Assembly: GCA_938083085.1 (NCBI GenBank) | Contig: CALLKX010000048.1 | Location: forward strand, 94,163-158,162 | Length of the DNA: 64,000 nucleotides | DNA from: an uncultured bacterium | GTDB taxonomy: Bacteria > Planctomycetota > UBA1135 > GCA-002686595 | Direction of reading: 5' to 3' | In this document: piece after piece, positions 44,714 through 52,474 of the stretch | How positions within the stretch are numbered: the first letter of the stretch is position 1 | How the letters are laid out: every line of letters begins with the position of its first letter | Notes under the pieces: generated by a model | Seen by the model: the letters and a program-made list of their open reading frames with translations, nothing else | Told to the model about the DNA's origin: nothing | Database searches by the model: none | Translations under genes and position numbers: made by a program

Positions 44714-46630
44714 ATGGGCCTCCCGCAGATCCCGCTCGGCGGACTGCCGGTGATGCCTGGCCAGGACCCCTACGATATCGACCGCTTCGGACGGATCGAG
44801 GACAGCAACGACTGGCAGCTGTGGTGGTCCTTCAACAAGGACCGCTTCCTCCGCTTCTCGAACATCCAGACCGGCCGCGCCTTCACGGGCAGCGATGACT
44901 TCTACCTCGGTAGCGGCCAGCGCGAACGTGAGACCGTGGGCGGCCGCGCCCAGGATCGCGTCATCGACGGGATCCTCTCGGACGCCCTCCTCAAGGGCCT
45001 CGAGAAGGGCGGCTCCAACGAGTTCTGCCAGTCGGCGCTCATCGCAATGACGCGAGTCGGCGGCGAGAACCAGGGCAAGTTCGACTGGGTGACCAGCTGG
45101 TTCCTCGCGAACGGCACCGACGAGATGCACCCGACGGCGGCCTTCGTGCTCGGCCTGACAGGCAACGCGTCGCGCCTCGAGATGCTCCGGGAGATCGCCC
45201 TCAACACCAAGGAGGGCTGCAAGCTCATCTCTCCTGAGGACGAGCACCCCACCGCCCGCGTCCCGATGTCCATGCGCTCCTACGCGGCGTACGGGCTCGG
45301 CATGATCGGGTCGAAGAGCACGGACCAAGCGGTCCGGTCTCAGGTGGTCCGGACGCTGATCGACATCCTCGAGAACGACGCCTCGGACGCCAACGATGCC
45401 CGCGTGGCAGCGATGATCTCCCTGGGCCTGGTTCCCTTGCACGTCGATGAGGACGTGGTGGCCTGCTACTGCGGCACCTGCGTCGTCCCCGACCCCCACA
45501 CCTCCCTGCGCCCGCAGGTGACGTACCTCATGAGGTACTTCACGGCGGACGAGGAGTTCGATCCGATCCTGCGTGCCCACACGGCGACGACCCTCGGTCG
45601 TCTCGTCGCGGCTCGACCGGATGGGATGACTCAGAGGATGAAGGAGGGCGTCTCCGAGGTCCTCGTTCGCGCCCTTGAGAAGTCTGCCCGTCAGCCCCGC
45701 CAGGTGCGTGAGAGCGCCACCCTGGCCCTCGGACTCATCGGGGACGCGGACAACGACAACACCGACAAGTGGATCCGCTGGGCCCTCCGTCGCTCCATGA
45801 AGAGCGGCGGCGAGATGGAGCGCCGCTTCGCCATGATCTCCCTCGCGGAGGTCGGCGGACACGCTGGCCAGGGCGACGAGCCCTACGCCGGCATCGGCGA
45901 CGTGCGCAACACCCTGACCCGCGGGCTCGCCTCCGGGAAGAAGAAGGAGAAGGCGTGGGCGGCCATCGCCCTCGGCGTGCTCGGCCACGAGCTGCGCGCC
46001 AAGGGCATCGAGCCGGACTCCGGCGTCGATACGGCCATCCTGTCCTCGATGCGCTCCGCCAAGCGCGTGGCGGACCTGGGAGCCTACTCGATCGCCATGG
46101 GCCTGCGCGGGACGTCGGATGCGGCGCCGCGCCTGCTCAAGAAGCTCGATCAGGTCCGTGACGAGGACGCCCGCGGCTACGTCGCCATGTCCCTCGGAAT
46201 GGTCGGCGCGCGCGAGGCCATCGAGTCGCTGCAGGAGACCCTGGTGAACGCGGAGGAGCAGCCGCTGCTCCAGACGCGCACGGGACTCGCCCTCGGCATG
46301 CTCGGTGACGAGAGCGTCGCCGAGTCTCTGCTGGAGGTCCTGAACGCTTCCCTCGACGACGAGGACGGAGACGCTCGCCAGATCGCGGCCGTGTCTGCCC
46401 TCGGGTACATCGGGGACAAGCGCGGTGTCGAGATCCTCTGCGAGATCGTGACGGACAAGGAGGACAAGTACTCTGTCGCCGTCCGCGAGACCGCCGTGGT
46501 GGCCCTCGGACTCTGCGGTGATCGCACCTCCCGCCCCTGGCGGACGATGCTCACCATGGGCTCGAACTACCTCGCCAACACCAAGACCCTTACGAGCGGG
46601 GCCGGCACCGGCGTCCTCGACCTCAAGTAG
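44714..46630 (+). CDS. HEAT-repeat protein, intact main body
   Basis: A 638-residue alpha-solenoid protein. Repeats are visible from about residue 90 onward, e.g. FCQSALIAMTRVGGE, AARVAAMISLGLVP-like, RESATLALGLIGDADN, AWAAIALGVLGHELRAKG, GYVAMSLGMVGAREAIESLQETL, RTGLALGMLGDESVAESLLEVL and QIAAVSALGYIGDKRGVEILCEIV. The GLGMIGS/ALGxxGD phasing is that of HEAT or PBS-lyase-like repeats. The frame is the same as the signal peptide 240 bases upstream, so the mature protein was probably exported before the apparent frameshifts. Starting at ATG 44714 alone it would be cytoplasmic. HEAT solenoids are binding scaffolds; the partner is unknown. Confidence 0.8.
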   Translation: MGLPQIPLGGLPVMPGQDPYDIDRFGRIEDSNDWQLWWSFNKDRFLRFSNIQTGRAFTGSDDFYLGSGQRERETVGGRAQDRVIDGILSDALLKGLEKGGSNEFCQSALIAMTRVGGENQGKFDWVTSWFLANGTDEMHPTAAFVLGLTGNASRLEMLREIALNTKEGCKLISPEDEHPTARVPMSMRSYAAYGLGMIGSKSTDQAVRSQVVRTLIDILENDASDANDARVAAMISLGLVPLHVDEDVVACYCGTCVVPDPHTSLRPQVTYLMRYFTADEEFDPILRAHTATTLGRLVAARPDGMTQRMKEGVSEVLVRALEKSARQPRQVRESATLALGLIGDADNDNTDKWIRWALRRSMKSGGEMERRFAMISLAEVGGHAGQGDEPYAGIGDVRNTLTRGLASGKKKEKAWAAIALGVLGHELRAKGIEPDSGVDTAILSSMRSAKRVADLGAYSIAMGLRGTSDAAPRLLKKLDQVRDEDARGYVAMSLGMVGAREAIESLQETLVNAEEQPLLQTRTGLALGMLGDESVAESLLEVLNASLDDEDGDARQIAAVSALGYIGDKRGVEILCEIVTDKEDKYSVAVRETAVVALGLCGDRTSRPWRTMLTMGSNYLANTKTLTSGAGTGVLDLK

Positions 46631-46685
46631 GTCGCCTCACCTTGCGCAGCCGCTGGCGAGATCCGGCGGAAGTGCATTAGGCTCA

Positions 46686-46717
46686 GGGCCCCGCGGAGCA
46701 CTCGCTCCGCGGGGCCC
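46686..46717 (+). terminator. Perfect 14-bp hairpin five bases before the next start codon
   Basis: GGGCCCCGCGGAGC pairs perfectly with GCTCCGCGGGGCCC across a 4-base loop. It lies 55 bases after the HEAT-gene stop and ends 5 bases before ATG 46723. It can act as the terminator of the HEAT gene, but its position would also block ribosome entry at the peptidase start. Confidence 0.75.
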
Positions 46718-46722
46718 TCTCC

Positions 46723-47733
46723 ATGGACTGGACCCGCCTCCCCCAAGATCGCCTGCTCGACATCCCGATCAAGGACCTCGGGCTGACCCTTGAGACGTCG
46801 CCCCTGAGAGCGCGGCTCGAAGAGCTGCACGCGGAGCTCGAGCGCCGCTCGATCAGGTTTCGCCCCTACGCCTGGCTCTCCACCGAGTGGTTCACCCCGG
46901 ACGACTCCACCGGCTTCGCGGTCCCCTTCTATCTCGCTCACCCGCGGCTCGTGCGGCTCGAGCGGACGCAGATGCTGGAGGTCGAGGGCGCGACCCGCGA
47001 GGGCTGCATGAAGATCATGCGCCACGAGGCCGCCCACGCGCTGGACAACGCCTATGGCCTCCGCCGCAAGCGGCGCTGGCGAGAGGTCTTCGGCCGCGCT
47101 GGCGAGCCTTACAGCAGCTCTTACACCCCGGACCCGAACAGCCGCGCCTACGTCCAGCACCTCGACTACTGGTACGCCCAGAGCCACCCGCTGGAGGACT
47201 TCGCGGAGACCTTCGCCGTGTGGCTGCGCCCGGGGAGCCGCTGGCGCAAGCGCTACGAGGGTTGGGCCGCGCTCGACAAGCTCATGTTCACGCATGAGCT
47301 CATGGGCAGCGTCGCCCGAGAGACTCCGCGGCGGACCACGCGCCGCAGGGAGGAGCCGCTTGCCCGCGTCCGGACGACCCTGCGCGAGTACTACGAACAG
47401 AAGAAGGAGATCTATGCGAGCGAGGGGACGCCGGCCTTCAACGGTCAGCTGCGCCACTCGTTCCCGCGCGGGGAGGGCGCCGCGGCCGACGCGCCGCGCC
47501 TCGCGCCCTTCCTCCGCAAGCACCGCTCGCGCCTCGTGCGCCAGGTCGCGGCCGCCACCGGGCAGCACCGCTATCTCCTGGACCACGTGGTCCGGGAGAT
47601 GGCCATGCGGGCGCGAGCGGAGGACCTACATCTCCCCAGGGGCGATGCCGACGCCCTGCTCGACTCGGCCATCCTGCTCACCTCCCTCTCCTCCCAATTC
47701 GTCTACGGGGGTCACCCCAGGTACCACCGATGA
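46723..47733 (+). CDS. Putative zinc-binding metallopeptidase (HExxH)
   Basis: A 336-residue protein with a zincin motif at about residue 107, MRHEAAHALDNAYG, and a possible third ligand in HPLEDFAETFAVWLRPGS. The layout matches a putative zinc-binding metallopeptidase family (PF15887-like). The N-terminal segment MDWTRLPQDRLLDIPIKDLGL is well conserved in character, supporting the ATG start despite the hairpin just upstream. The TGA overlaps the ATP-grasp gene start (ATGA). No signal peptide: a cytoplasmic enzyme. The coupled ligase suggests that the pair makes and trims a peptide or amide bond. Substrate unknown. Confidence 0.83.
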   Translation: MDWTRLPQDRLLDIPIKDLGLTLETSPLRARLEELHAELERRSIRFRPYAWLSTEWFTPDDSTGFAVPFYLAHPRLVRLERTQMLEVEGATREGCMKIMRHEAAHALDNAYGLRRKRRWREVFGRAGEPYSSSYTPDPNSRAYVQHLDYWYAQSHPLEDFAETFAVWLRPGSRWRKRYEGWAALDKLMFTHELMGSVARETPRRTTRRREEPLARVRTTLREYYEQKKEIYASEGTPAFNGQLRHSFPRGEGAAADAPRLAPFLRKHRSRLVRQVAAATGQHRYLLDHVVREMAMRARAEDLHLPRGDADALLDSAILLTSLSSQFVYGGHPRYHR

Positions 47734-48764
47734 CCAAGCGCAAGCTCCGCGTCGCCGTCCTGATGCACGCCCACCTCGCGCCGCCTGCGTCCGTGGAGGG
47801 CCTCACGGAGAAGGAGCTCAACGACATCAAGCAGGAGATGGACGTGTGCACGACCCTCGCCGCCCTCGGGCACGAGGTCGTCCACGTCCCCGTGGTCGAC
47901 GAGCTCGCGCCGATCCGGCGAGTCCTCAAGGAGCGCAAGCCTCACCTCGCCTTCAACCTGCTCACCCACTTCCACGACGCGGGCATCTATGACTCCGCCG
48001 TGGTCTCGTGGCTCGAACTCATGAAGCAGTTCTACACGGGGTGCAACCCCCGCGGGCTGCTCGCAGCAAACGACAAGGCCCTCTTCAAGAAGGTCCTGGC
48101 CTACCACAGGATCCGGGCACCGCGCTTCTTCGTCGCCCCGCGCGCCAAGCGCCTGCCGCGGCTCCCAAAGGGCCTGCGCTGGCCGCTCTTCGTGAAGTCA
48201 CGGAGCGAGCACGCCTCCACCGGCATCAGCCAGGCCTCGATCGTCCATGACCTCGACCAGCTCAGGACCCGGGTGACCTACATCCACGACACCGTGGGAA
48301 CCGGCGCGCTCTGCGAGGAGTACATCGAGGGCCGAGAGCTCACCGTGGGCGTGCTCGGCAACAAGCGCGTGGAGATCAGCCCCATCTGGGAGCTGTTCAT
48401 GGACGACCTCTCCCCCGGGGTCCCAAACATCGCCACCAGCCGCGTGAAGTGGGACCCCGAGTACCAGCGCAAGATCGGCTTGAGGACCGGTCCGGCAGAG
48501 GACCTCGACGATGCCACGGCGGAGCGTATCCGCCGCACGGCCCGGCGAATCCACCGCGCCGTCGGGCTCTCCGGGTACAGCCGCATCGACATGCGCATGG
48601 ACCGCGAGGGGCAGGTCTGGATCCTGGAGGCCAACCCGAACCCCGACCTGTGCTTCGGCGAGGACTTCGCCGAGAGCTTCGAGCGGCTGGGCTACAGCTA
48701 CCCGCAGCTGATCCAGAAGATCCTGAACCTGGGGCTGCGCTACGAGGCGCCCTGGATGGGCTGA
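47730..48764 (+). CDS. ATP-grasp ligase, D-alanine-D-alanine ligase-like
   Basis: A 344-residue ATP-grasp enzyme. The N-terminal domain (VAVLMHAHLAPPAS) and central nucleotide-binding elements (FVKSRSEHASTGISQAS, CEEYIEGRELTVGVLGN) are followed by the Mg/ATP site ILEANPNPDL. This last is the N-x-N-P motif of the D-Ala-D-Ala ligase group. The LAANDKALFKKVL segment precedes the ATP lid. It could ligate amino acids or a carboxylate-amine pair. A role as the cell's Ddl cannot be excluded, as none lies among the mur genes here. Tight coupling to the metallopeptidase argues for a separate peptide-tailoring role. Confidence 0.85.
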   Translation: MTKRKLRVAVLMHAHLAPPASVEGLTEKELNDIKQEMDVCTTLAALGHEVVHVPVVDELAPIRRVLKERKPHLAFNLLTHFHDAGIYDSAVVSWLELMKQFYTGCNPRGLLAANDKALFKKVLAYHRIRAPRFFVAPRAKRLPRLPKGLRWPLFVKSRSEHASTGISQASIVHDLDQLRTRVTYIHDTVGTGALCEEYIEGRELTVGVLGNKRVEISPIWELFMDDLSPGVPNIATSRVKWDPEYQRKIGLRTGPAEDLDDATAERIRRTARRIHRAVGLSGYSRIDMRMDREGQVWILEANPNPDLCFGEDFAESFERLGYSYPQLIQKILNLGLRYEAPWMG

Positions 48765-48789
48765 GAGCTGGCCGGGACCGGCCAGCTCT
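48764..48789. terminator. Bidirectional terminator between ATP-grasp and thrS genes
   Basis: An 11-bp perfect inverted repeat (AGAGCTGGCCG/CGGCCAGCTCT, loop GGAC) begins at the last base of the ATP-grasp stop and lies between convergent genes. It probably ends both transcripts. Confidence 0.75.
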
Positions 48790-48807
48790 CTGCCCTTGGC
48801 GCGGGGG

Positions 48808-50631
48808 TCACTCCGCCGCGCCCGCGTCCGCGACGGGCTCGCCCGCCTCGGGGGTCTCCAGCGAGCGCTCGTCGCGCAGGCGGCGGATCATCGCCACGAA
48901 GGTGTCGAAGGGGACGACCTGCTGCTCGCGGGTCCCGCGGCGCCGCACGGCCACCGTACCCTCCGCGGCCTCTCGCTCGCCAGCGATCAGCATGTAGGGC
49001 ACCTGCTCCTTCTGGGCGTGCTTGATCTTCTTGTTCATGTGCCCGACGTCCAGCATGGCGTCGACCCGGAACAGCTCGGACTCCAGCGCGTCGGCGAGCT
49101 TGCGCGCGTAGGGCGAGTGCTCCTCACGAATCGGGATCACCGCGACCTGGGTCGGCGCGATCCAGAAGGGGAACTTGCCGCCGAAGTGCTCGATCAGCCC
49201 GCCGACGAAGCGCTCGAGGGAGCCGAGGATGGCGCGGTGCACCATGATCGGCCGCTTGAGCCCGCCGTCGGAATCGGTGTAGTTCAGGTCGAAGCGCTCG
49301 GGCAGGTTGAAGTCGCACTGGATGGTGCTGTTCTGCCACTCGCGCCCGAGGGCGTCCTTGATCTTGTAGTCAATCTTGGGGCCGTAGAAGGCGCCGCCGC
49401 CCTCGTCCAACTCCAGCTCCAGACCGACGATCTTGGCCGCCTCCTCCAGGGACGCGGTGGCGCGGGCCCAGATAGCCTCGTCGCCGATCGTCTTCTCGGA
49501 CGGGCGGGTGGCGAGGTAGGCCTTGTACTCGAAGCCGAAGGTGGTGAGCACCTTGTCGATGAGCCGGCAGACCCCGGCGATCTCTTCGGCCAGCTGATCC
49601 GGCGTGCAGAAGATGTGGGCGTCGTCTTGCGTGAAGCCGCGGACGCGGAGCATGCCGTGCACCACGCCGCTGCGCTCGTAGCGGTACACGGTGCCGAGCT
49701 CGGCCCATCGGAGAGGAAGCTCGCGGTAGCTGCGGCCGCGGTCCTTGTAGATCAACGCGTGGCCCGGGCAGTTCATGGGCTTGACCCGGTAGGGGAACGC
49801 GTCCAGTTCCATCGGCGCGTACATCATCTCCCCGTAGTTCTCGAGGTGCCCCGACACGGCGAACAGGCTCTCCCGCGAGACGTGCGGGGTGTACACGGCC
49901 TTGTATCCACCCCGGGTGTGCAGGTCCCACCAGAACTGCTCGAGCTCGCGCCGGACGGTGCCGAGGTTGGGGTGCCAGAAGACGAACCCCGCGCCGGCCT
50001 CGGCGTGCACGCTGAACAGATCCAGCTCGGTGCCGAGCTTCCGGTGGTCGCGCTTCTTGACCTCCTCGAGCCACTCGAGGTGCCCGGTGAGCTCCTCCTT
50101 GGTCCAGAAGGCCGTCCCGTAGATGCGCTGCATCATGGGGTTCTTCTCGTCCCCTCTCCAGTACGCGCCAGCGACGTGCTGGAGCTTGAAGTGGAACTGG
50201 TGATCCTTGAGCGAGTCCACGTGAGGCCCCTCGCAGAGGTCGCCCCAGCGATCGTCGCCCTCCCCGTGGGAGTAGAAGGTGATCTCCTCACCCTCGGGGA
50301 TCAGGTCGAGCCCTTCGAGCTTGAAGGTCTGCCCCCAGCTCTCGAGGCGCGCCTTCGCTTCCTCGCGGGTGAGGGTCTCCTTCTCGATCGCGGGCGACCG
50401 CTTCGAGATGCGGCGCATCTCCTTCTCGATCTTCCGCAGGTCCTTGTCGGTCAGCGGCTCCGGTAGATCGAAGTCGTAGTAGAAGCCGTGCTCGATGGAC
50501 GGCCCGAAGCCGAACTGCGCGCCGGGGATCAGCTTCTGCACCGCAGAAGCCATGAGGTGCGCCACCGAGTGTCGGAGCGTCGACAAGGGAAAGGGCCCCT
50601 CGACCTGAGGAACCGGATCTACCTGAGTCAT
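48808..50631 (-). CDS. thrS: Threonyl-tRNA synthetase lacking the TGS domain
   Basis: A 607-residue class II synthetase charging tRNA(Thr). The editing domain is present from the start (LRHSVAHLMASAVQKL with the HxxxH metal site, and CEGPHV). The catalytic core holds the zinc ligands Cys in KPMNCPGHALIY, His in FTQDDAHIFC and His in PIMVHRAILGSLERF. The anticodon-binding domain is C-terminal (ALESELFRVDAM, VPYMLIAGEREAAEGTVAVR). The usual N-terminal TGS domain of about 60 residues is missing; the frame offers only 13 further codons upstream of ATG 50631. TGS-less bacterial ThrS occurs in some lineages. The plus-strand DJ-1 gene starts 222 bases away. Confidence 0.95.
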   Translation of the reverse strand: MTQVDPVPQVEGPFPLSTLRHSVAHLMASAVQKLIPGAQFGFGPSIEHGFYYDFDLPEPLTDKDLRKIEKEMRRISKRSPAIEKETLTREEAKARLESWGQTFKLEGLDLIPEGEEITFYSHGEGDDRWGDLCEGPHVDSLKDHQFHFKLQHVAGAYWRGDEKNPMMQRIYGTAFWTKEELTGHLEWLEEVKKRDHRKLGTELDLFSVHAEAGAGFVFWHPNLGTVRRELEQFWWDLHTRGGYKAVYTPHVSRESLFAVSGHLENYGEMMYAPMELDAFPYRVKPMNCPGHALIYKDRGRSYRELPLRWAELGTVYRYERSGVVHGMLRVRGFTQDDAHIFCTPDQLAEEIAGVCRLIDKVLTTFGFEYKAYLATRPSEKTIGDEAIWARATASLEEAAKIVGLELELDEGGGAFYGPKIDYKIKDALGREWQNSTIQCDFNLPERFDLNYTDSDGGLKRPIMVHRAILGSLERFVGGLIEHFGGKFPFWIAPTQVAVIPIREEHSPYARKLADALESELFRVDAMLDVGHMNKKIKHAQKEQVPYMLIAGEREAAEGTVAVRRRGTREQQVVPFDTFVAMIRRLRDERSLETPEAGEPVADAGAAE

Positions 50632-50852
50632 CTTCTTGTCGCGGGATCGTTGGCTCCAAGAGCCCCCCACCTGAGGGCTCCGGAGACGAGGACGCTCCCG
50701 GTCGGCGGCCTCGTGGAGAGATTGAAACGAGAGTCTAGACCCTCCGGCAGCCGGTTCCCTGCGCCGCCCCCTGCATTTCTCGGTCGATCCCGCCCGCGCC
50801 CGCGGCCAGCCACGGCCCCCGTATGATCTCGCGAGACCCGGAGGTCAACCAC

Positions 50853-51485
50853 ATGGACATCGTCATCTACCTGTTCGACGGCATCACCGCCCTCGACGCC
50901 GTCGGTCCCTACGAGGTCCTGACCCGGCTCCCCGGGGCGCGCGTACGCTTCGTCGGGCCAGAGCGCGGGACCGCCAGGACGGACAACGGCGCCCTCGCCA
51001 TGGTCTGCGACGCCGGTCGCGATGAGATCGAGCGGGCGGACGTGCTGCTCATGCCCGGGGGCTTCGGGACCCGCGGCCTGGAGGGAGACGAGGAGCTCCT
51101 CGAGTGGATCCGCCGCATCGACCGCACGACCACCACGACCATGTCGGTCTGCACCGGCGCCATGGTCCTCGCCGCGGCGGGCCTCCTTGAGGGGCGCGAG
51201 GCCACCACGCACTGGATCTCATTGGAGCGCCTGGCCGAGTACGGCGCGATCCCGACGGAGCAGCGCGTCGTGACCTCCGGCAAGTACCTCACCGCGGCGG
51301 GCGTCTCCGCCGGGATCGACATGGCCCTCGAGTTCGCGGCGCGAGTCGCAGGGGACGAGCTCGCCATGTCGGTGCAGCTGGGCATCGAGTACGACCCATC
51401 GCCGCCCTTCGACTGCGGCTCCGTCCGGAAGGCGCCGCCCGCGGTCGTGGAGTCGATCCGTGCCCGGTTCAGGGAGCGCGGCTAG
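50853..51485 (+). CDS. DJ-1/PfpI family protein
   Basis: A 210-residue class I glutamine-amidotransferase-like protein. The nucleophile elbow is MSVCTGAMVLAAAGLL with Cys100, preceded by VLLMPGGFGTRGL. The acidic residue of the PfpI/DJ-1 group is in YLFDGITALDAVGPYEVL (Asp/Glu cluster at 8-20). The latter segment resembles isonitrile hydratases and AraC-associated DJ-1 proteins. ATG 50853 is chosen over the in-frame ATG at 50823 because GGAGG lies 8 bases upstream of it. It overlaps convergent murB by 4 bases at the stops. Function is unassigned; a small-molecule hydratase or chaperone role is possible. Confidence 0.87.
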   Translation: MDIVIYLFDGITALDAVGPYEVLTRLPGARVRFVGPERGTARTDNGALAMVCDAGRDEIERADVLLMPGGFGTRGLEGDEELLEWIRRIDRTTTTTMSVCTGAMVLAAAGLLEGREATTHWISLERLAEYGAIPTEQRVVTSGKYLTAAGVSAGIDMALEFAARVAGDELAMSVQLGIEYDPSPPFDCGSVRKAPPAVVESIRARFRERG

Positions 51486-52474
51486 GAGCCCGCGCGCCCC
51501 TCGTCCCCGCGCCAGAGCCTGACCTCGCACTCCAGCTCGACGCCTGAGCGCTGCGCGACGAGGTCCTGCACCTCCTCGATCAGGCCGAACACATCGGCCG
51601 CGGTCGCCGCGCCGCGGTTGATGAGGAAGTTCCCGTGCCGCTCCGAGATCGTCGCCTCGCCCCGGCGGCGGCCCTTCCCGCCGGCCTCGTCCACGAGGAG
51701 CCCCGCGGTCTTGCCGCCCGACCGCTCGGGATCCGGGTTCTTGAACACGCAGCCGGCGCTGCGCTCCCTGACCGGCTGCACCGCGTTCTTGCGACGCAGG
51801 TACTCCCTGGAGGCCTCGGCAACCTCGGCCTTCGAGCGCGGCTCGAAGCGCAGCACCGCCCCCGCGACGATGCCGTCGCCGAGCCGGCCGTCCCGGTACT
51901 CGGGCGTCCACTCGTCGCGGGTGATGTCCTCCATCTCCCCCGCTGTATTGACCAGGCGAATCCGCTCCACCACGTCGCTCATCTGCCAGAGGGTCCCGTC
52001 CGGGTCCTTACCGCCGGCGTTCATGGCGATCCCGCCCCCCACGTGTCCGGGGACGCCGGCCATCTTCTCCAGGCCGGAGTAGCCGAGGTCCCGCGCGGCA
52101 CGGCACAGCTTGGGCAGGGGCGCACCGCTCCACACCACGAGCCGCGGGTCGTCCGCCGGGTTCGCCGGGGCCACCCGCGCCGAAGGGAGCTGCTCGTCGA
52201 GGGTCTCCTCCGCGCTCACGTCGCCCGGACGGAAGATCCGGTTCAGGCGCTCGGTGGAGATGACCACGCCCTCGAGCCCCGAGTCGTCGATCACCACGTT
52301 GGCCCCGCCTCCGAGGATTCGCATGGGAATCGCGCGCTCGCGCGCGGCGACGATCGCCTCGCGAAACTGCTCGGGGTCCGCCGGCTCGAGGAGCCACGCG
52401 ACCGGTCCGCCAACGTGGAGCGTCGTCCGCTCCTTGAGATCAGCTCCCTGAAGGGAAGCGCAAGGCCAGTGCAT
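51482..52474 (-). CDS. murB: UDP-N-acetylenolpyruvoylglucosamine reductase MurB
   Basis: A 330-residue flavoprotein reducing the enolpyruvyl group to make UDP-MurNAc with NADPH, in the cytoplasm. FAD-binding segments are ILGGGANVVIDDSG and PGHVGGGIAMNAGGKDPD. The catalytic region is SAGCVFKNPDP, with GNFLINRGAATAADV near the end. It directly follows murC and overlaps its stop by 35 bases (ATG 52474), which also gives the expected N-terminus LKERTTLHVGGPVAWLLEP. It is the last gene of the minus-strand mur series. The order murC-murB is common in bacteria. Confidence 0.95.
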   Translation of the reverse strand: MHWPCASLQGADLKERTTLHVGGPVAWLLEPADPEQFREAIVAARERAIPMRILGGGANVVIDDSGLEGVVISTERLNRIFRPGDVSAEETLDEQLPSARVAPANPADDPRLVVWSGAPLPKLCRAARDLGYSGLEKMAGVPGHVGGGIAMNAGGKDPDGTLWQMSDVVERIRLVNTAGEMEDITRDEWTPEYRDGRLGDGIVAGAVLRFEPRSKAEVAEASREYLRRKNAVQPVRERSAGCVFKNPDPERSGGKTAGLLVDEAGGKGRRRGEATISERHGNFLINRGAATAADVFGLIEEVQDLVAQRSGVELECEVRLWRGDEGRAGS

